This document shows, piece after piece, positions 20,501-24,841 of a DNA stretch of 64,000 bases. Position numbers and translations under genes: made by a program. Source of the DNA: RGIG4079 sp045576735 (GTDB lineage Bacteria > Bacteroidota > Bacteroidia > Bacteroidales > Muribaculaceae); assembly GCA_045576735.1 (NCBI GenBank), contig JAZNGZ010000056.1, positions 45,361-109,360 of the forward strand, in the 5' to 3' direction. The notes beneath the pieces are model-generated. The model did no database searches, was not told where the DNA came from, and saw only the letters and a list, made by a program, of their open reading frames with translations. Each line of letters begins with the position of its first letter. Position 1 is the first letter of the stretch.

Positions 20501-22176
20501 GCGAAACCGGTTATACTGAAATTCGAGACTTGGAAAAGCATAAGCGTACTGTTGTAGCCGAGTTAAAGAAAAAAGGGAATATAGGGAGAAAGGCATGGAG
20601 AGCTCTTGGGATTGTGGCCGATGATGCGAATAGGTCGATTGAAAACACAGCACGTTTTGCCGCTTTCTTAACGTCAAGGTCGGAAGGACGAAGTGTACAA
20701 CGCAGTGCATATGATGCCAAGGAGATAAGTGTAAACTTTAACAAGAAAGGCGCCGGAGGCAAATTTGTAAAGGCAAATGGTCAAACATTCTTAGGGAAAG
20801 CCGGAGGATATATGAGTGGTTATGGAAGATTGTTTTACGCATTCTGGAATGCCGGAATGCAAGGTATGACCAATTTTGGGAAAGCTGCTAAGCGCCATCC
20901 ATTCAAAGCAACATTTGCAATGGCGTTGATGTATGCATTAGGGGCATGGATTGCATCGCTCAATGACGACGATGATGATGACAAAGATAAATATTATCTA
21001 TTGCCGGAGTATGTGAGACGCAGTAATATATGTTTCAGATTTGGAGATGGTTGGGTAACAATTCCGTTGCCAATTGAATTCAGGGCGATGTATGGGCTCG
21101 GAGAATTATTTACGGCAGTGGCAAGTGGTAATGAGAAATATACAAACGAAGAGTTGGCAATGGCTATTGCCGGACAATTCAGTCAATTATTGCCATTGGA
21201 TATGCTTGAAGGGGGTGGAGGTCTTAACGCATTTACTCCAACCATAATCAAGCCTGTGGTTGAGGCGTATAGGAATGTAGGTTGGCATGGCAACCCTATT
21301 CATAGAGAATTTTATGGCGATGCAGAAAAGTATGACCCACAATGGACATTGGCCTATTCAAGCACCAGTACATTTTTGATGGATTTGACCAAAGCACTTA
21401 ATGAGGTCGGAGGAGGAGACAATGAGCTTCCGACGAGGGGCAATTGGTGGACAGATTGGAATCCGGCAAGGATGGAGTATATGTTGAAAGGATATGGTGG
21501 TGGAGTCTATTCGATAGTAGATAAGCTCATCAAAAGCGGAGAAACTGTATTCGGGGATAGGCCATACGAGGCAAAAAATACGCCGATGGTGAATCGCATC
21601 TACAAAGAAGATGACCCCGAAGCCAAACAGCGGAAGATTAACGGCATATTCTACAAAGCGTTGGAAGAAGCGAAAGAGACCGAGGATGATGTTAACAAGA
21701 TGGAGAAGAAAGCGGAATCCGACTCGAAATATAAAGCCAAGCTCGAAGCGTTTAAAAAGAGCGATGAGTATAAGAAGTATGTGTTTGTTATTGGCTACAA
21801 AGATGCGATAGATGAGATAAACAAACGACTCAAATATAAAGATATTGATGTGCCAGCCGAAGAACTTGATGCCCAAATCTTGATGCTAAAACAAGAATTG
21901 GCAGAGGGTATATGGTCGTTTGAGACTCAGACAACCTCGGCTATAGAGCGTCAGAACGAGCTCCGAGAGTTGCAGATACAAGAGAAATATATAGACTTGG
22001 ATAAGAAGCAACAAGCGGCAAAAGATTCAATAAAGATTGAGGAGAAGAAAGCCAGCGGAGCGAGTGCCAAAGAGATTCACAAAACGAAGAGCCGAGCCAA
22101 AGGAAATCTTAAGAGGAAAGACACCGACCTCAAGAAAGCGAAAAAGGCATTTGAGGGAAAATACGGTGAGGAGTAA
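8599..22176 (+). CDS. Giant polyvalent phage protein (ART-like, metallopeptidase-like, MuF-C-like, LPD38-like), 4525 aa
   Basis: One uninterrupted 13.6 kb frame. In order: two N-terminal copies of a 30-residue KxLYxAxxxDYDxGxYxxF module (1-60); a Gln/Pro/Thr-rich linker (to about 200); helical regions; a strongly acidic linker (about 1150-1700); an ADP-ribosyltransferase-like domain (about 2274-2520) with VYHGSG and GEGAQAYGWGTY; HEYTH at 2550-2554; HEAVAH at 2885-2890 with a later EEYLAGL; a MuF-C-like domain (about 3238-3397, LGMPSEVL ... ITQGKALYID); and an LPD38-like region (about 3890-4130, NPDFVVSNFLRD, SIENTARFAAF) with a hydrophobic segment at 4101-4121, then DDDDDD and a coiled-coil tail. 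Such polyvalent proteins are thought to be packaged and injected with phage DNA to counter host defence. Five hairpin repeats and one AT-rich repeat are inserted in its linkers. Confidence 0.85.
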   Translation: MSDNKRKLYNALSQDYDLGSYEKFVNDIADEGKRKKLYEATKEEYDYGDYDKFSSQLGYPNSASPQVATTPTNKSETPTTSVASTVQEASPSAEATTQPTNVVEAAKVSNATNTQPTKVYKPVDYPWDDEQPTNDGVFYRASPQVQAQVQSQQSQQTQSKVAPPPQGTTPVAQAPTTGEKSSEGETQNDEFEKSLEQLRSQFGESSSDGSWEYHKSWDEIRRGAYVKKVDEMLQSIFDSDMPIDDADLVSLVSMRNGENSSQSIAAFNKYATPEQKERFQALEKWREQDALTEKKINAVIDQNPKLFLLLKPKGWDIDAVKRYIADQFVYGEYNNELLWYAGEGSEIPNQEQLAKYIISQELEIASRYGKAAHKAFMDNSFDSEATQQLFNAALWAEKNWGYATKVNFPEPFRRMYETYVGDAAERGELGTEEFEARVNDAFAKLNTYMGIMEAMSAEEREKYLPENWVEEIFTPYSAYRPSEIKAVEYVTNRDLLSHLDESLREANGVYNDYVSDFVNQKTGDRSFGERLIDAATSSAGAVSPTDIQASIKGANSAYGQVPLQQLVVNVDELDHRGQNAYYAKKMLEEVEELRNNGNPSSVIEGLYNGFKAGFFNESTWDFGGDDLARARAIKRTVEKVDRGEELTREEDMLMEALAMSMAARMLLDTSISYDVGNGVGISIPYLIEMAFPIKGGRAVARGFYKWAIKRYGKGVLRSIPGKMVGGAVHLLGTGVDAAARTALVGTSKVAAGATERMTKDYELGEGENGEPTVEITGPGLGAGQAIGEAFYDQAKTYWVEGAGGELISRIFNPVARGTKALGKKMGIDFGSANTAWSTFVKRTGWHGTPVEYAEEVLDQILSTPVTELTLDSNEQTGIFTVKNQVTTALTCMVLGSVLNAPNAVAYKSESKRTELMRENWSKQGEVLFGNNWGDIRAKIDGATMNDLSTIVTEIIADPKYSANQKKVVLRYAGAMAQDQALLSAEEQREMDYQGERVIDAQGWVDEGYNEGYDATSAESRRAVAEQDQDARKAVIDLLGLPEDAKVAEVIQQRYDSKNLRTISTKIIDDSDLNREQKDIMLDYVASQKRIQGMQKRHADEVEMAVDYFGAVVDGNSNKQTSQLVIGTLKDGEREVYIVDGEVMLLEDGTIDVANSTESLFVRDVDTGETESISAGELMGIEVQDPAEVKAQIAEDIKTRMQQEYDASFDTESTGGVGAQAPVGTGFESSPMEGEDNADDGKGEAIDETADAAETPMYRQGDEVRVVDSAGNELTGVVLEEENVDGEVLIEVGGRVLPIRRDALDAMNSQPEAGSSAEVDSQEGDGDTEAETESQEIDDIEEGETLGDVFKTFTTKKGEVVEQRTKTKVRGGIRYTTIHSTRNGNEVTVGNSYFPMPDGLEAIYIPEGVEVLGVKELREDVNSGAKSGTIVVRLEDGGLETMESPLIMKQQEEGEEATDETDNIGGVDAEYSQNEEDETSDGESVLDGETGEDSQEDDDNSQQEGDSEGAKDTGTEDILGGEGDVEGNLSEDEASIPVDEKGEPMYESAPVEATIADIYNDPDLDEEEADAFVQAKIDGATKRIADLEGRKPQMGESKVAFKEEKAKWREQLEAEQASLAYWQGVQEARAKESTTSPLQGTPSISQSETRGELDTNGEMGEIGEMSAEAEGDDVSERDSKVDKDTNVTEEGSVTEGTVEEETPIVEEQTQEETGELTTSPLQDSAQSQASGGLSEDLTEIVGETDQLLAERKRVMEAWIQAEEGADKDAKWGDYSQAIDALESYAMGLSDEQLAALQTHYGKGEVREIDDEISRRDEIKVKNAQYDELLSKQYPIERKGRKGTGKLEDALSKDVTRPVMTGVYHDEDGYAVATDAKVLVADKREYNGRKKGKIIGKDGKEIPGNYPKWKLAIPVETEALPIDLQDLSGFIGGVKAKLKENGIKPKDYGKAVVMIKTGSGTIVYYPVDALETWLNGAMRLGATGSDVGVSERNGFIVAKTKNGVAMLASKGGLAYNDTGIVYEVNPSPSTPQSRSDSSPNGRGALEKQVGGGVMENATEAQRLATEAVITSLEASGIEVVEASDAMAEAVMGMGGVEMSAKKKRALETASVQEEHQPTVVSSADGAKVLNNLDNVATEYEEKSNQSKTFLGDVAKALGAERKGSGSQYVTFETKNGKVVTIRLSNHNATVSNFDNNGEADGISIVVSAKGNNGMTNDGDAHVVEHYYDAIKLRRAEGKPLADIVRSIKQALYSGEFTDTTGLAERQEVNLNEIEPQIVYHGSGAKFDAFDHSHMSEGEGAQAYGWGTYVTEVEGIGKQYANTMRDKAITDKHRENAIINNLARQVLVSNNGNKAETLDYLRGLLNESWSDKKRVRAQIKIIETGKFLPETKVKAQLYTVEIPEDNGSNYLYHDKVTANNVIADVKRRLYDILSQGQYKGAERELREELDEVFVSGLEGDVLYNNVSAYLGGDKQASQLFNEMGFVGIKYPAQYTTGGRADGASNYVIFNEADAKITSRVEFLKTPQGVVYGWTDGKKVYLTKEGMNPETPIHEYTHLWARAMMQGNAEGWQSVKDLLRGTPIWNEVMSDANYADIHGDEDAVASECLARLSGKENAKRMEAEARKMIDEAKGVFAKADAVTLVERMKKALQEFWNWVGKNLFDIKSFGSIEEVTDRVLYDLIHNSQFIIHNSELPGIDKQIIGERGASALDKADEATHRMDNLGVAREMEDDGLLFRDGDVTTSPLGSGGELGTTAEASTVGYSDAEVSMANDPIAKVMGKSQRSKKQQAKFAERVRKAMRNRVAELAEKMHLDNVEVVESSQSTPSPQGGTPPKQGSGGELNASNGGVMSARKARAKGWFDMKTGRIVINISNHLSVADVERTLLHEAVAHYGLRQLFGKQFDTFLDNVYRSAEADIRAQIVELAKKHGWDFRTATEEYLAGLAEDTNFEALEHNWSWWQQIKQFFMDMLESIGWRYQGPELSDNELRYLLWRSYENMVNPGRHRSILGKAEDVAKQYALGVGNYSADAETMSQVAEPKLTIGGIDLGKIKATSNGRKVIATTRSGHNQIFKSVHKYAIEKFGAENVEYEKAKSGSIYMTVDLPNGHYVEIRFASHTPSGYSAGEIETKAETKGIGWSAINGSVGAKVDISFNTMTSDDLQAFLDLMNEYAENGFPQEVVDELQSYRAKPNEVSEALGISVDTLAEGGELYSDGDGIEAVNERFNTELQQQIDGTLPKGHIYQLGMPSEVLLATGIAKAPIQLNSQRLMEKSSNFGHDYELSELKDLVKAINNPIAIFAYGDKNKAQNIVVEIQHEGKNFIIGLSIRPTVGGQVLDINSIRNVFPKDNAEWLNWITQGKALYIDKERVQDLINQQRTNLADVEYLDLNSIANIIQNFENPIISREENNESNGSNGLSNGSNGLSNGLSNGERDSDEGVLFRDGDVTVDDLGERDRVIARDAYERMMSQGRYQFTEAMQDSMMGLKLLYKAILGKKMRVEDIPDFENAYVAENLMSSQNAAEQHVYFVKFVKPLLDAVYKLAGSNAESRQQLTDYMMAKHGLERNQVMAGRDAKRVADEAVKDIVEEDKKNVKWQEVYNEALKENRRRDYSGLTTLTGKENVAEAEYEAQKMVEEYEKAHGEDQITELWERVNAATKNTLEKLYRSGLMGKEQYEQTDAMYQYYIPLRGWEQTTSDEVYGYLTSKNGPMGSPIKHAKGRTSKADDPIATIGLMADDAIRHGNRNNMKQRFLNFVLNHPSDAVSVSELWLEYNEALDEWVPVFPNIDKDDSAEEIERKTQEFEARMEALANENPDKYKRGKDAANIPYKVVPGNEREHQVLVKRGGRTFVLTINGNPRAAQALNGLTNPDVKADSVVGPMLDWLQAGTRQLSALYTTRNPDFVVSNFLRDMIYSNSMVWIKESPKYAAKFHKNCVVAGTMLPILLTKWERGTLDMRKELEHNFFLFMINGGETGYTEIRDLEKHKRTVVAELKKKGNIGRKAWRALGIVADDANRSIENTARFAAFLTSRSEGRSVQRSAYDAKEISVNFNKKGAGGKFVKANGQTFLGKAGGYMSGYGRLFYAFWNAGMQGMTNFGKAAKRHPFKATFAMALMYALGAWIASLNDDDDDDKDKYYLLPEYVRRSNICFRFGDGWVTIPLPIEFRAMYGLGELFTAVASGNEKYTNEELAMAIAGQFSQLLPLDMLEGGGGLNAFTPTIIKPVVEAYRNVGWHGNPIHREFYGDAEKYDPQWTLAYSSTSTFLMDLTKALNEVGGGDNELPTRGNWWTDWNPARMEYMLKGYGGGVYSIVDKLIKSGETVFGDRPYEAKNTPMVNRIYKEDDPEAKQRKINGIFYKALEEAKETEDDVNKMEKKAESDSKYKAKLEAFKKSDEYKKYVFVIGYKDAIDEINKRLKYKDIDVPAEELDAQILMLKQELAEGIWSFETQTTSAIERQNELRELQIQEKYIDLDKKQQAAKDSIKIEEKKASGASAKEIHKTKSRAKGNLKRKDTDLKKAKKAFEGKYGEE
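13495..13590 (+). repeat. Palindromic element copy E, in frame (residues about 1633-1664)
   Basis: ACCACCTCCCCCTTACAGGG starts the unit. The inner loop is replaced by a TTTCGC / GCGAAA hairpin, the outer stem is CTCCT / AGGAG, and a GGGAGAGATAGGAGAA purine tract follows, as after copy A. The unit translates as TTSPLQGTP ... GEMGEIGEM within the acidic linker of the giant protein. Confidence 0.8.
13744..13796 (+). repeat. Palindromic element copy F, in frame (residues about 1716-1733)
   Basis: ACCACCTCTCCCTTACAGGA opens the unit, followed by CTCAGTCGCAAGCGAG with a TCGC / GCGA stem and GGAGGGTTAAG. It translates as TTSPLQDSAQSQASGGL in the same frame and orientation as the other copies. It is more degraded than copies C and J. 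Confidence 0.7.
14673..14727 (+). repeat. Palindromic element copy G, variant two-hairpin unit, in frame
   Basis: CCCCTCAGTCGC opens the unit. Stem 1 is GTCGC / GCGAC with a GGA loop and stem 2 is GCTCCCCT / AGGGGAGC around AATGGC. The opening matches the first half of copy C (CCCCTCAGTCGC). The peptide reads STPQSRSDSSPNGRGA in a linker of the giant protein (about residues 2026-2043). Confidence 0.75.
16635..16669 (+). repeat. AT-rich repeat (copy H) in frame, encoding IHNSQFIIHNS
   Basis: Repeated AATTCATAATTCACAATTC units identical in kind to the intergenic blocks at 5203 and 24213 lie inside the giant gene. They translate as LIHNSQFIIHNSEL, between the region after the HEYTH motif and the following linker. 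The DNA is clearly more AT-rich than the flanking codons. Confidence 0.8.
16816..16850 (+). repeat. Palindromic element copy I, truncated, in frame
   Basis: ACCACCTCCCCACTT is joined directly to GGTTCAGGAGGAGAGTTGGG, so the middle of the unit (including the left arm of stem 2) is deleted. The peptide is TTSPLGSGGELG, the same frame and orientation as the other coding copies. Confidence 0.75.
17063..17118 (+). repeat. Palindromic element copy J, full-length, in frame
   Basis: CTACCCCCTCCCCGCAGGGC then GGTACTCCCCCTAAACAGGG and TTCAGGGGGAGAGTTG. Stem CTCCCCCT / AGGGGGAG is perfect. It is almost base-for-base the same as intergenic copy A (4559-4617), yet here it is read as STPSPQGGTPPKQGSGGELN in the giant protein, just before the HEAVAH domain. 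Confidence 0.85.
18823..18885 (+). repeat. Tandem AATGGG-based repeat inside the giant gene (Ser-Asn-Gly repeats)
   Basis: Units TCTAATGGG and TTATCAAATGGG / TTGTCAAATGGG alternate seven times, giving SNGSNGLSNGSNGLSNG-type peptide (residues about 3409-3429) between the MuF-C-like domain and the next domain. The near-identical units suggest slippage-driven expansion in a flexible linker. Confidence 0.8.
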
Positions 22177-22183
22177 AAAGATA

Positions 22184-22255
22184 ATGAAGAAGAAAGGCAT
22201 GCCGTTGCTATATTTGTGGCAACGGCAAAGCCATATCCATAAAACAAAAAGATAA
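22184..22255 (+). other. Possible 23-residue ORF containing an 8-bp inverted repeat
   Basis: Between the giant gene and the portal gene, ATG 22184 opens a 23-codon frame ending two bases before the portal start. Inside it GCCGTTGC (22201-22208) and GCAACGGC (22219-22226) form a perfect stem with a 10-base loop. No T-run follows, so it is not a standard terminator. It could be a processing or translational-control hairpin; coding is doubtful. Confidence 0.3.
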
Positions 22256-22257
22256 AC

Positions 22258-24192
22258 ATGTCAAAAGAAGAGAGAATATTACGCAAGAGCAAGGTTCTGC
22301 CCAAGGAGGTCGAGGATATAGACAGTGTGCGATACTCGACCCGAGAGGAGAGCCGACGCGCCTTCCATTTATTGATGCAGGCTCAGCATTATTGGAATAA
22401 TATGAGTGACTTCCGTAAGGATAGAGAGCGCAATAAGCGTTATACCTACGGCGAGCAATGGAAGGACTATATCGAGGTTGATGGTTGTACGATGACCGAG
22501 GAGGAGTATATCGGCACGCAAGGAAATGTGCCGTTGAAGAATAACCTTATACGGAGATTGGTGAGGAATGTGTTGGGTGTGTATCGGAGTCAGGCTAAAG
22601 AGCCTACATGTACGGCACGCGACCGAGATGAGCAGAAATTGGGCGAAACGATGAGTACCATTTTGCAATGCAATATGCAGCTCAATAGAATGGACGAGGT
22701 GTATGCCCGGACAATGGAGGAGTTTCTAATTGGAGGTTTGATAGTGCATCGCAAGTCATTTAGTTGGAGGAACGACAAACTTGATTGTTGGACGGACTAT
22801 GTAAATCCGAACAATTTCTTTATAGACAACAATATGCGAGACTTTCGCGGTTGGGACGTGTCGATGCTTGGAGAAGTGCATGATGTGGACTTTAATAAAT
22901 TGATACATCAGTTTGCCGAGTCACCTCGAGATTACAAGCGGCTAAAAGATATATACACATTCGCACAAGACCGGCAGTATGTCGCCAACTTTGGATCTCG
23001 ATTTGGTTATAGTAGGAGCGAGAGCAACGATTTTCTTTTCACTGAAGACCCTACTCTATGCCGAGTAATAGAGGTGTGGAGAAAGGAGAGCAAACCACGT
23101 TATCGATGTCACGACTATAATAATGGTGATGTGTATAAAATAGAGATAGAGGATTATACCGAGTTGGTAGAAAAGATAAACCAATCACGTATCGCACGAG
23201 GGGTTGCAGCCGGTATGAGCGAAGATGATATTCCATTGATAGAGGCGACATGGTTTGTGGATTCATATTGGTATTACTACTATCTAACTCCGTTTGGCGA
23301 TGTGTTGCGAGAAGGGGAAACACCATACGAGCATAAGAGCCATCCATACGTATTCAAGGCGTATCCATATATTGATGGTGAGATACATTCGTTTGTGGCA
23401 GATGTTATCGACCAACAGCGCTATACTAACCGACTCATCACATTGTATGACTTTATCATGCGTGCGAGTGCCAAGGGTGCGCTATTATTCCCTGAAGGTA
23501 GTTTGCCCGATGGAATGACAATGGACGATGTGGCAGAGGAGTGGAGTCGATTTGATGGCATAATAGTATATAAGCCGAAATCGGGCGTGCCGATACCGCA
23601 ACAGATACATGCCAACTCGACCAATATAGGTATTAATGAGTTGCTGAATCTACAGTTGAAATTCTTCGAGGATATAAGTGGTGTGAATGGGGCATTGCAA
23701 GGGAAACCGGGTTATAGTGGAATGAGTGCGTCGTTGTATCAACAACAAACACAAAACTCTACGACCTCGCTACTTGATTTGCTTGACTCATTCTCAATGT
23801 TTGTGGTAGATGCAGCATATAAAGATGTGAAGAATATGCAACAATTCTACGATAGCAAACGAGTGTTCAACATTACCGGGAAGGCCGGGGCTCAGATTGT
23901 GTATGACCCACGGAAGATTAGAGATGTTGAGTTTGACTTGTCTATTGTAGAAAGTACAGCCACACCGGCATATCGCCAATTAGCAAACGATATATTGTTG
24001 CAGTTGTGGGACAAAAATGCTATCAGTGTAGAGCTATTGCTTGAACATGGTAATTTCCCATTTGCAGATGGATTGTTGCAGTCGCTTAAATCTCAACGAG
24101 AGCAGATGCAACAAGGGCAAATGCCCGAGGGAGTCTCTCCCGAGATAATGCAACAAGCACAACAAGGGGCAAATATGCAGGCGGTGAATTAA
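22258..24192 (+). CDS. Phage portal protein, 644 aa
   Basis: Portal proteins form the dodecameric ring at one capsid vertex through which DNA enters and leaves. The 644-residue protein has the N-terminal YTYGEQW motif (about 63-69), NLIRRLVRNVLGVYR (about 96-110), PNNFFID and a C-terminal Gln/Met-rich tail (MQQGQMPEGVSPEIMQQ), all typical of P22-like and Bacteroidota podovirus portals. Length fits the family. It follows the ejection module on the same strand, an expected order, and precedes the inverted terminase cassette. Confidence 0.85.
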   Translation: MSKEERILRKSKVLPKEVEDIDSVRYSTREESRRAFHLLMQAQHYWNNMSDFRKDRERNKRYTYGEQWKDYIEVDGCTMTEEEYIGTQGNVPLKNNLIRRLVRNVLGVYRSQAKEPTCTARDRDEQKLGETMSTILQCNMQLNRMDEVYARTMEEFLIGGLIVHRKSFSWRNDKLDCWTDYVNPNNFFIDNNMRDFRGWDVSMLGEVHDVDFNKLIHQFAESPRDYKRLKDIYTFAQDRQYVANFGSRFGYSRSESNDFLFTEDPTLCRVIEVWRKESKPRYRCHDYNNGDVYKIEIEDYTELVEKINQSRIARGVAAGMSEDDIPLIEATWFVDSYWYYYYLTPFGDVLREGETPYEHKSHPYVFKAYPYIDGEIHSFVADVIDQQRYTNRLITLYDFIMRASAKGALLFPEGSLPDGMTMDDVAEEWSRFDGIIVYKPKSGVPIPQQIHANSTNIGINELLNLQLKFFEDISGVNGALQGKPGYSGMSASLYQQQTQNSTTSLLDLLDSFSMFVVDAAYKDVKNMQQFYDSKRVFNITGKAGAQIVYDPRKIRDVEFDLSIVESTATPAYRQLANDILLQLWDKNAISVELLLEHGNFPFADGLLQSLKSQREQMQQGQMPEGVSPEIMQQAQQGANMQAVN

Positions 24193-24212
24193 GCCCAAGC
24201 GATGATGCAGGG

Positions 24213-24342
24213 ATAATTCATAATGCATAATTCATAATGCATAATGCATAATGAGGCAACTGAACCCCCTCGGCACGAAGTGCCACTCCCCCTAAAAGGG
24301 TTTCAGGGGGAGAGTTTATAAGAGTAATAATAGATATGGGAG
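24213..24342 (+). repeat. Repeat copy K: AT-rich block plus full two-hairpin palindromic unit
   Basis: AT-rich ATAATGCATAATTC units (24213-24253) lead into GAACCCCCTCGGCACGAAGT. Stem 1 is GGCAC / GTGCC with a GAA loop; stem 2 is CTCCCCCT / AGGGGGAG around AAAAGGGTTTC; a purine/AT tract like that after copy A follows. This is the cleanest example of the two-hairpin layout and it lies between convergent genes. Confidence 0.85.
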
Positions 24343-24384
24343 TAATGATTTTTTCATAATTGGTATTATTAGTTAGTTAAGAAG

Positions 24385-24419
24385 AAAGGCTTGCACGTCG
24401 AGATGATGAGCAAGCCTTT
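24385..24419. terminator. Bidirectional terminator-like hairpin between convergent operons
   Basis: AAAGGCTTGC (24385-24394) and GCAAGCCTTT (24410-24419) form a perfect 10-bp stem with a 15-base loop, between the rightward portal gene and the leftward cassette ending at 24454. T-runs are short on both sides, so efficiency is uncertain. Confidence 0.65.
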
Positions 24420-24422
24420 GTT

Positions 24423-24463
24423 AATGCATAATGCGTAATGCATAATTTATAATTCACAATTTT
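24423..24463 (+). repeat. Repeat copy L: AT-rich units at the 3' end of a leftward gene
   Basis: ATGCATAATGCGTAATGCATAATTTATAATTC-type units extend to about 24463. On the minus strand the TCA at 24454-24456 inside the repeat is the stop codon (TGA) of the gene ending there, as also happens at 5203-5221. Confidence 0.7.
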
Positions 24464-24822
24464 GCTTTGGTCTTTTTGTTTTTCTTGAGGTGTTTTTTCT
24501 TTTGTCGGATGGCGTCTTTCCAATTAAGGAATGATTTCGCTTTCACCATAGCACCATATTCGGGAAGGGCGTCAGAGCCACCGGCATTGGGGGTGTAGTA
24601 GAAACATTCATTAATGAGGTCTTGCACATAGGTTTTCGGACTGATATATCCTTTGCGTTTTAGAATACGGAAATTGTTGCGATCGATGACCACAAGTTTG
24701 CCGGAGAGGTCGGCAGTAGGCATCACATAGTAGCGATGATTGTTGGTTTGGTAGGCTTGGTTAGCTTTTTTTACGGCTTCACGAAGTTGAAGCATTGCGA
24801 AAAATTTACGGAAAATGTTCAT
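24454..24822 (-). CDS. Hypothetical phage protein downstream of large terminase, 122 aa
   Basis: A 122-residue basic protein. After a helical start (MNIFRKFFAMLQLREAVKKA) comes a beta/alpha core (HRYYVMPTADLSGKLVVIDR, then FRILKRKGYISPKTYVQDL) and a Lys-rich tail. I recognise similar proteins in Bacteroidales phages without a function. It lies 19 bases after the terminase gene in the leftward cassette. Its last codon and stop are formed by repeat copy L. Confidence 0.7.
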   Translation of the reverse strand: MNIFRKFFAMLQLREAVKKANQAYQTNNHRYYVMPTADLSGKLVVIDRNNFRILKRKGYISPKTYVQDLINECFYYTPNAGGSDALPEYGAMVKAKSFLNWKDAIRQKKKHLKKNKKTKAKL

Positions 24823-24841
24823 GATGATAAATATTAAAATG

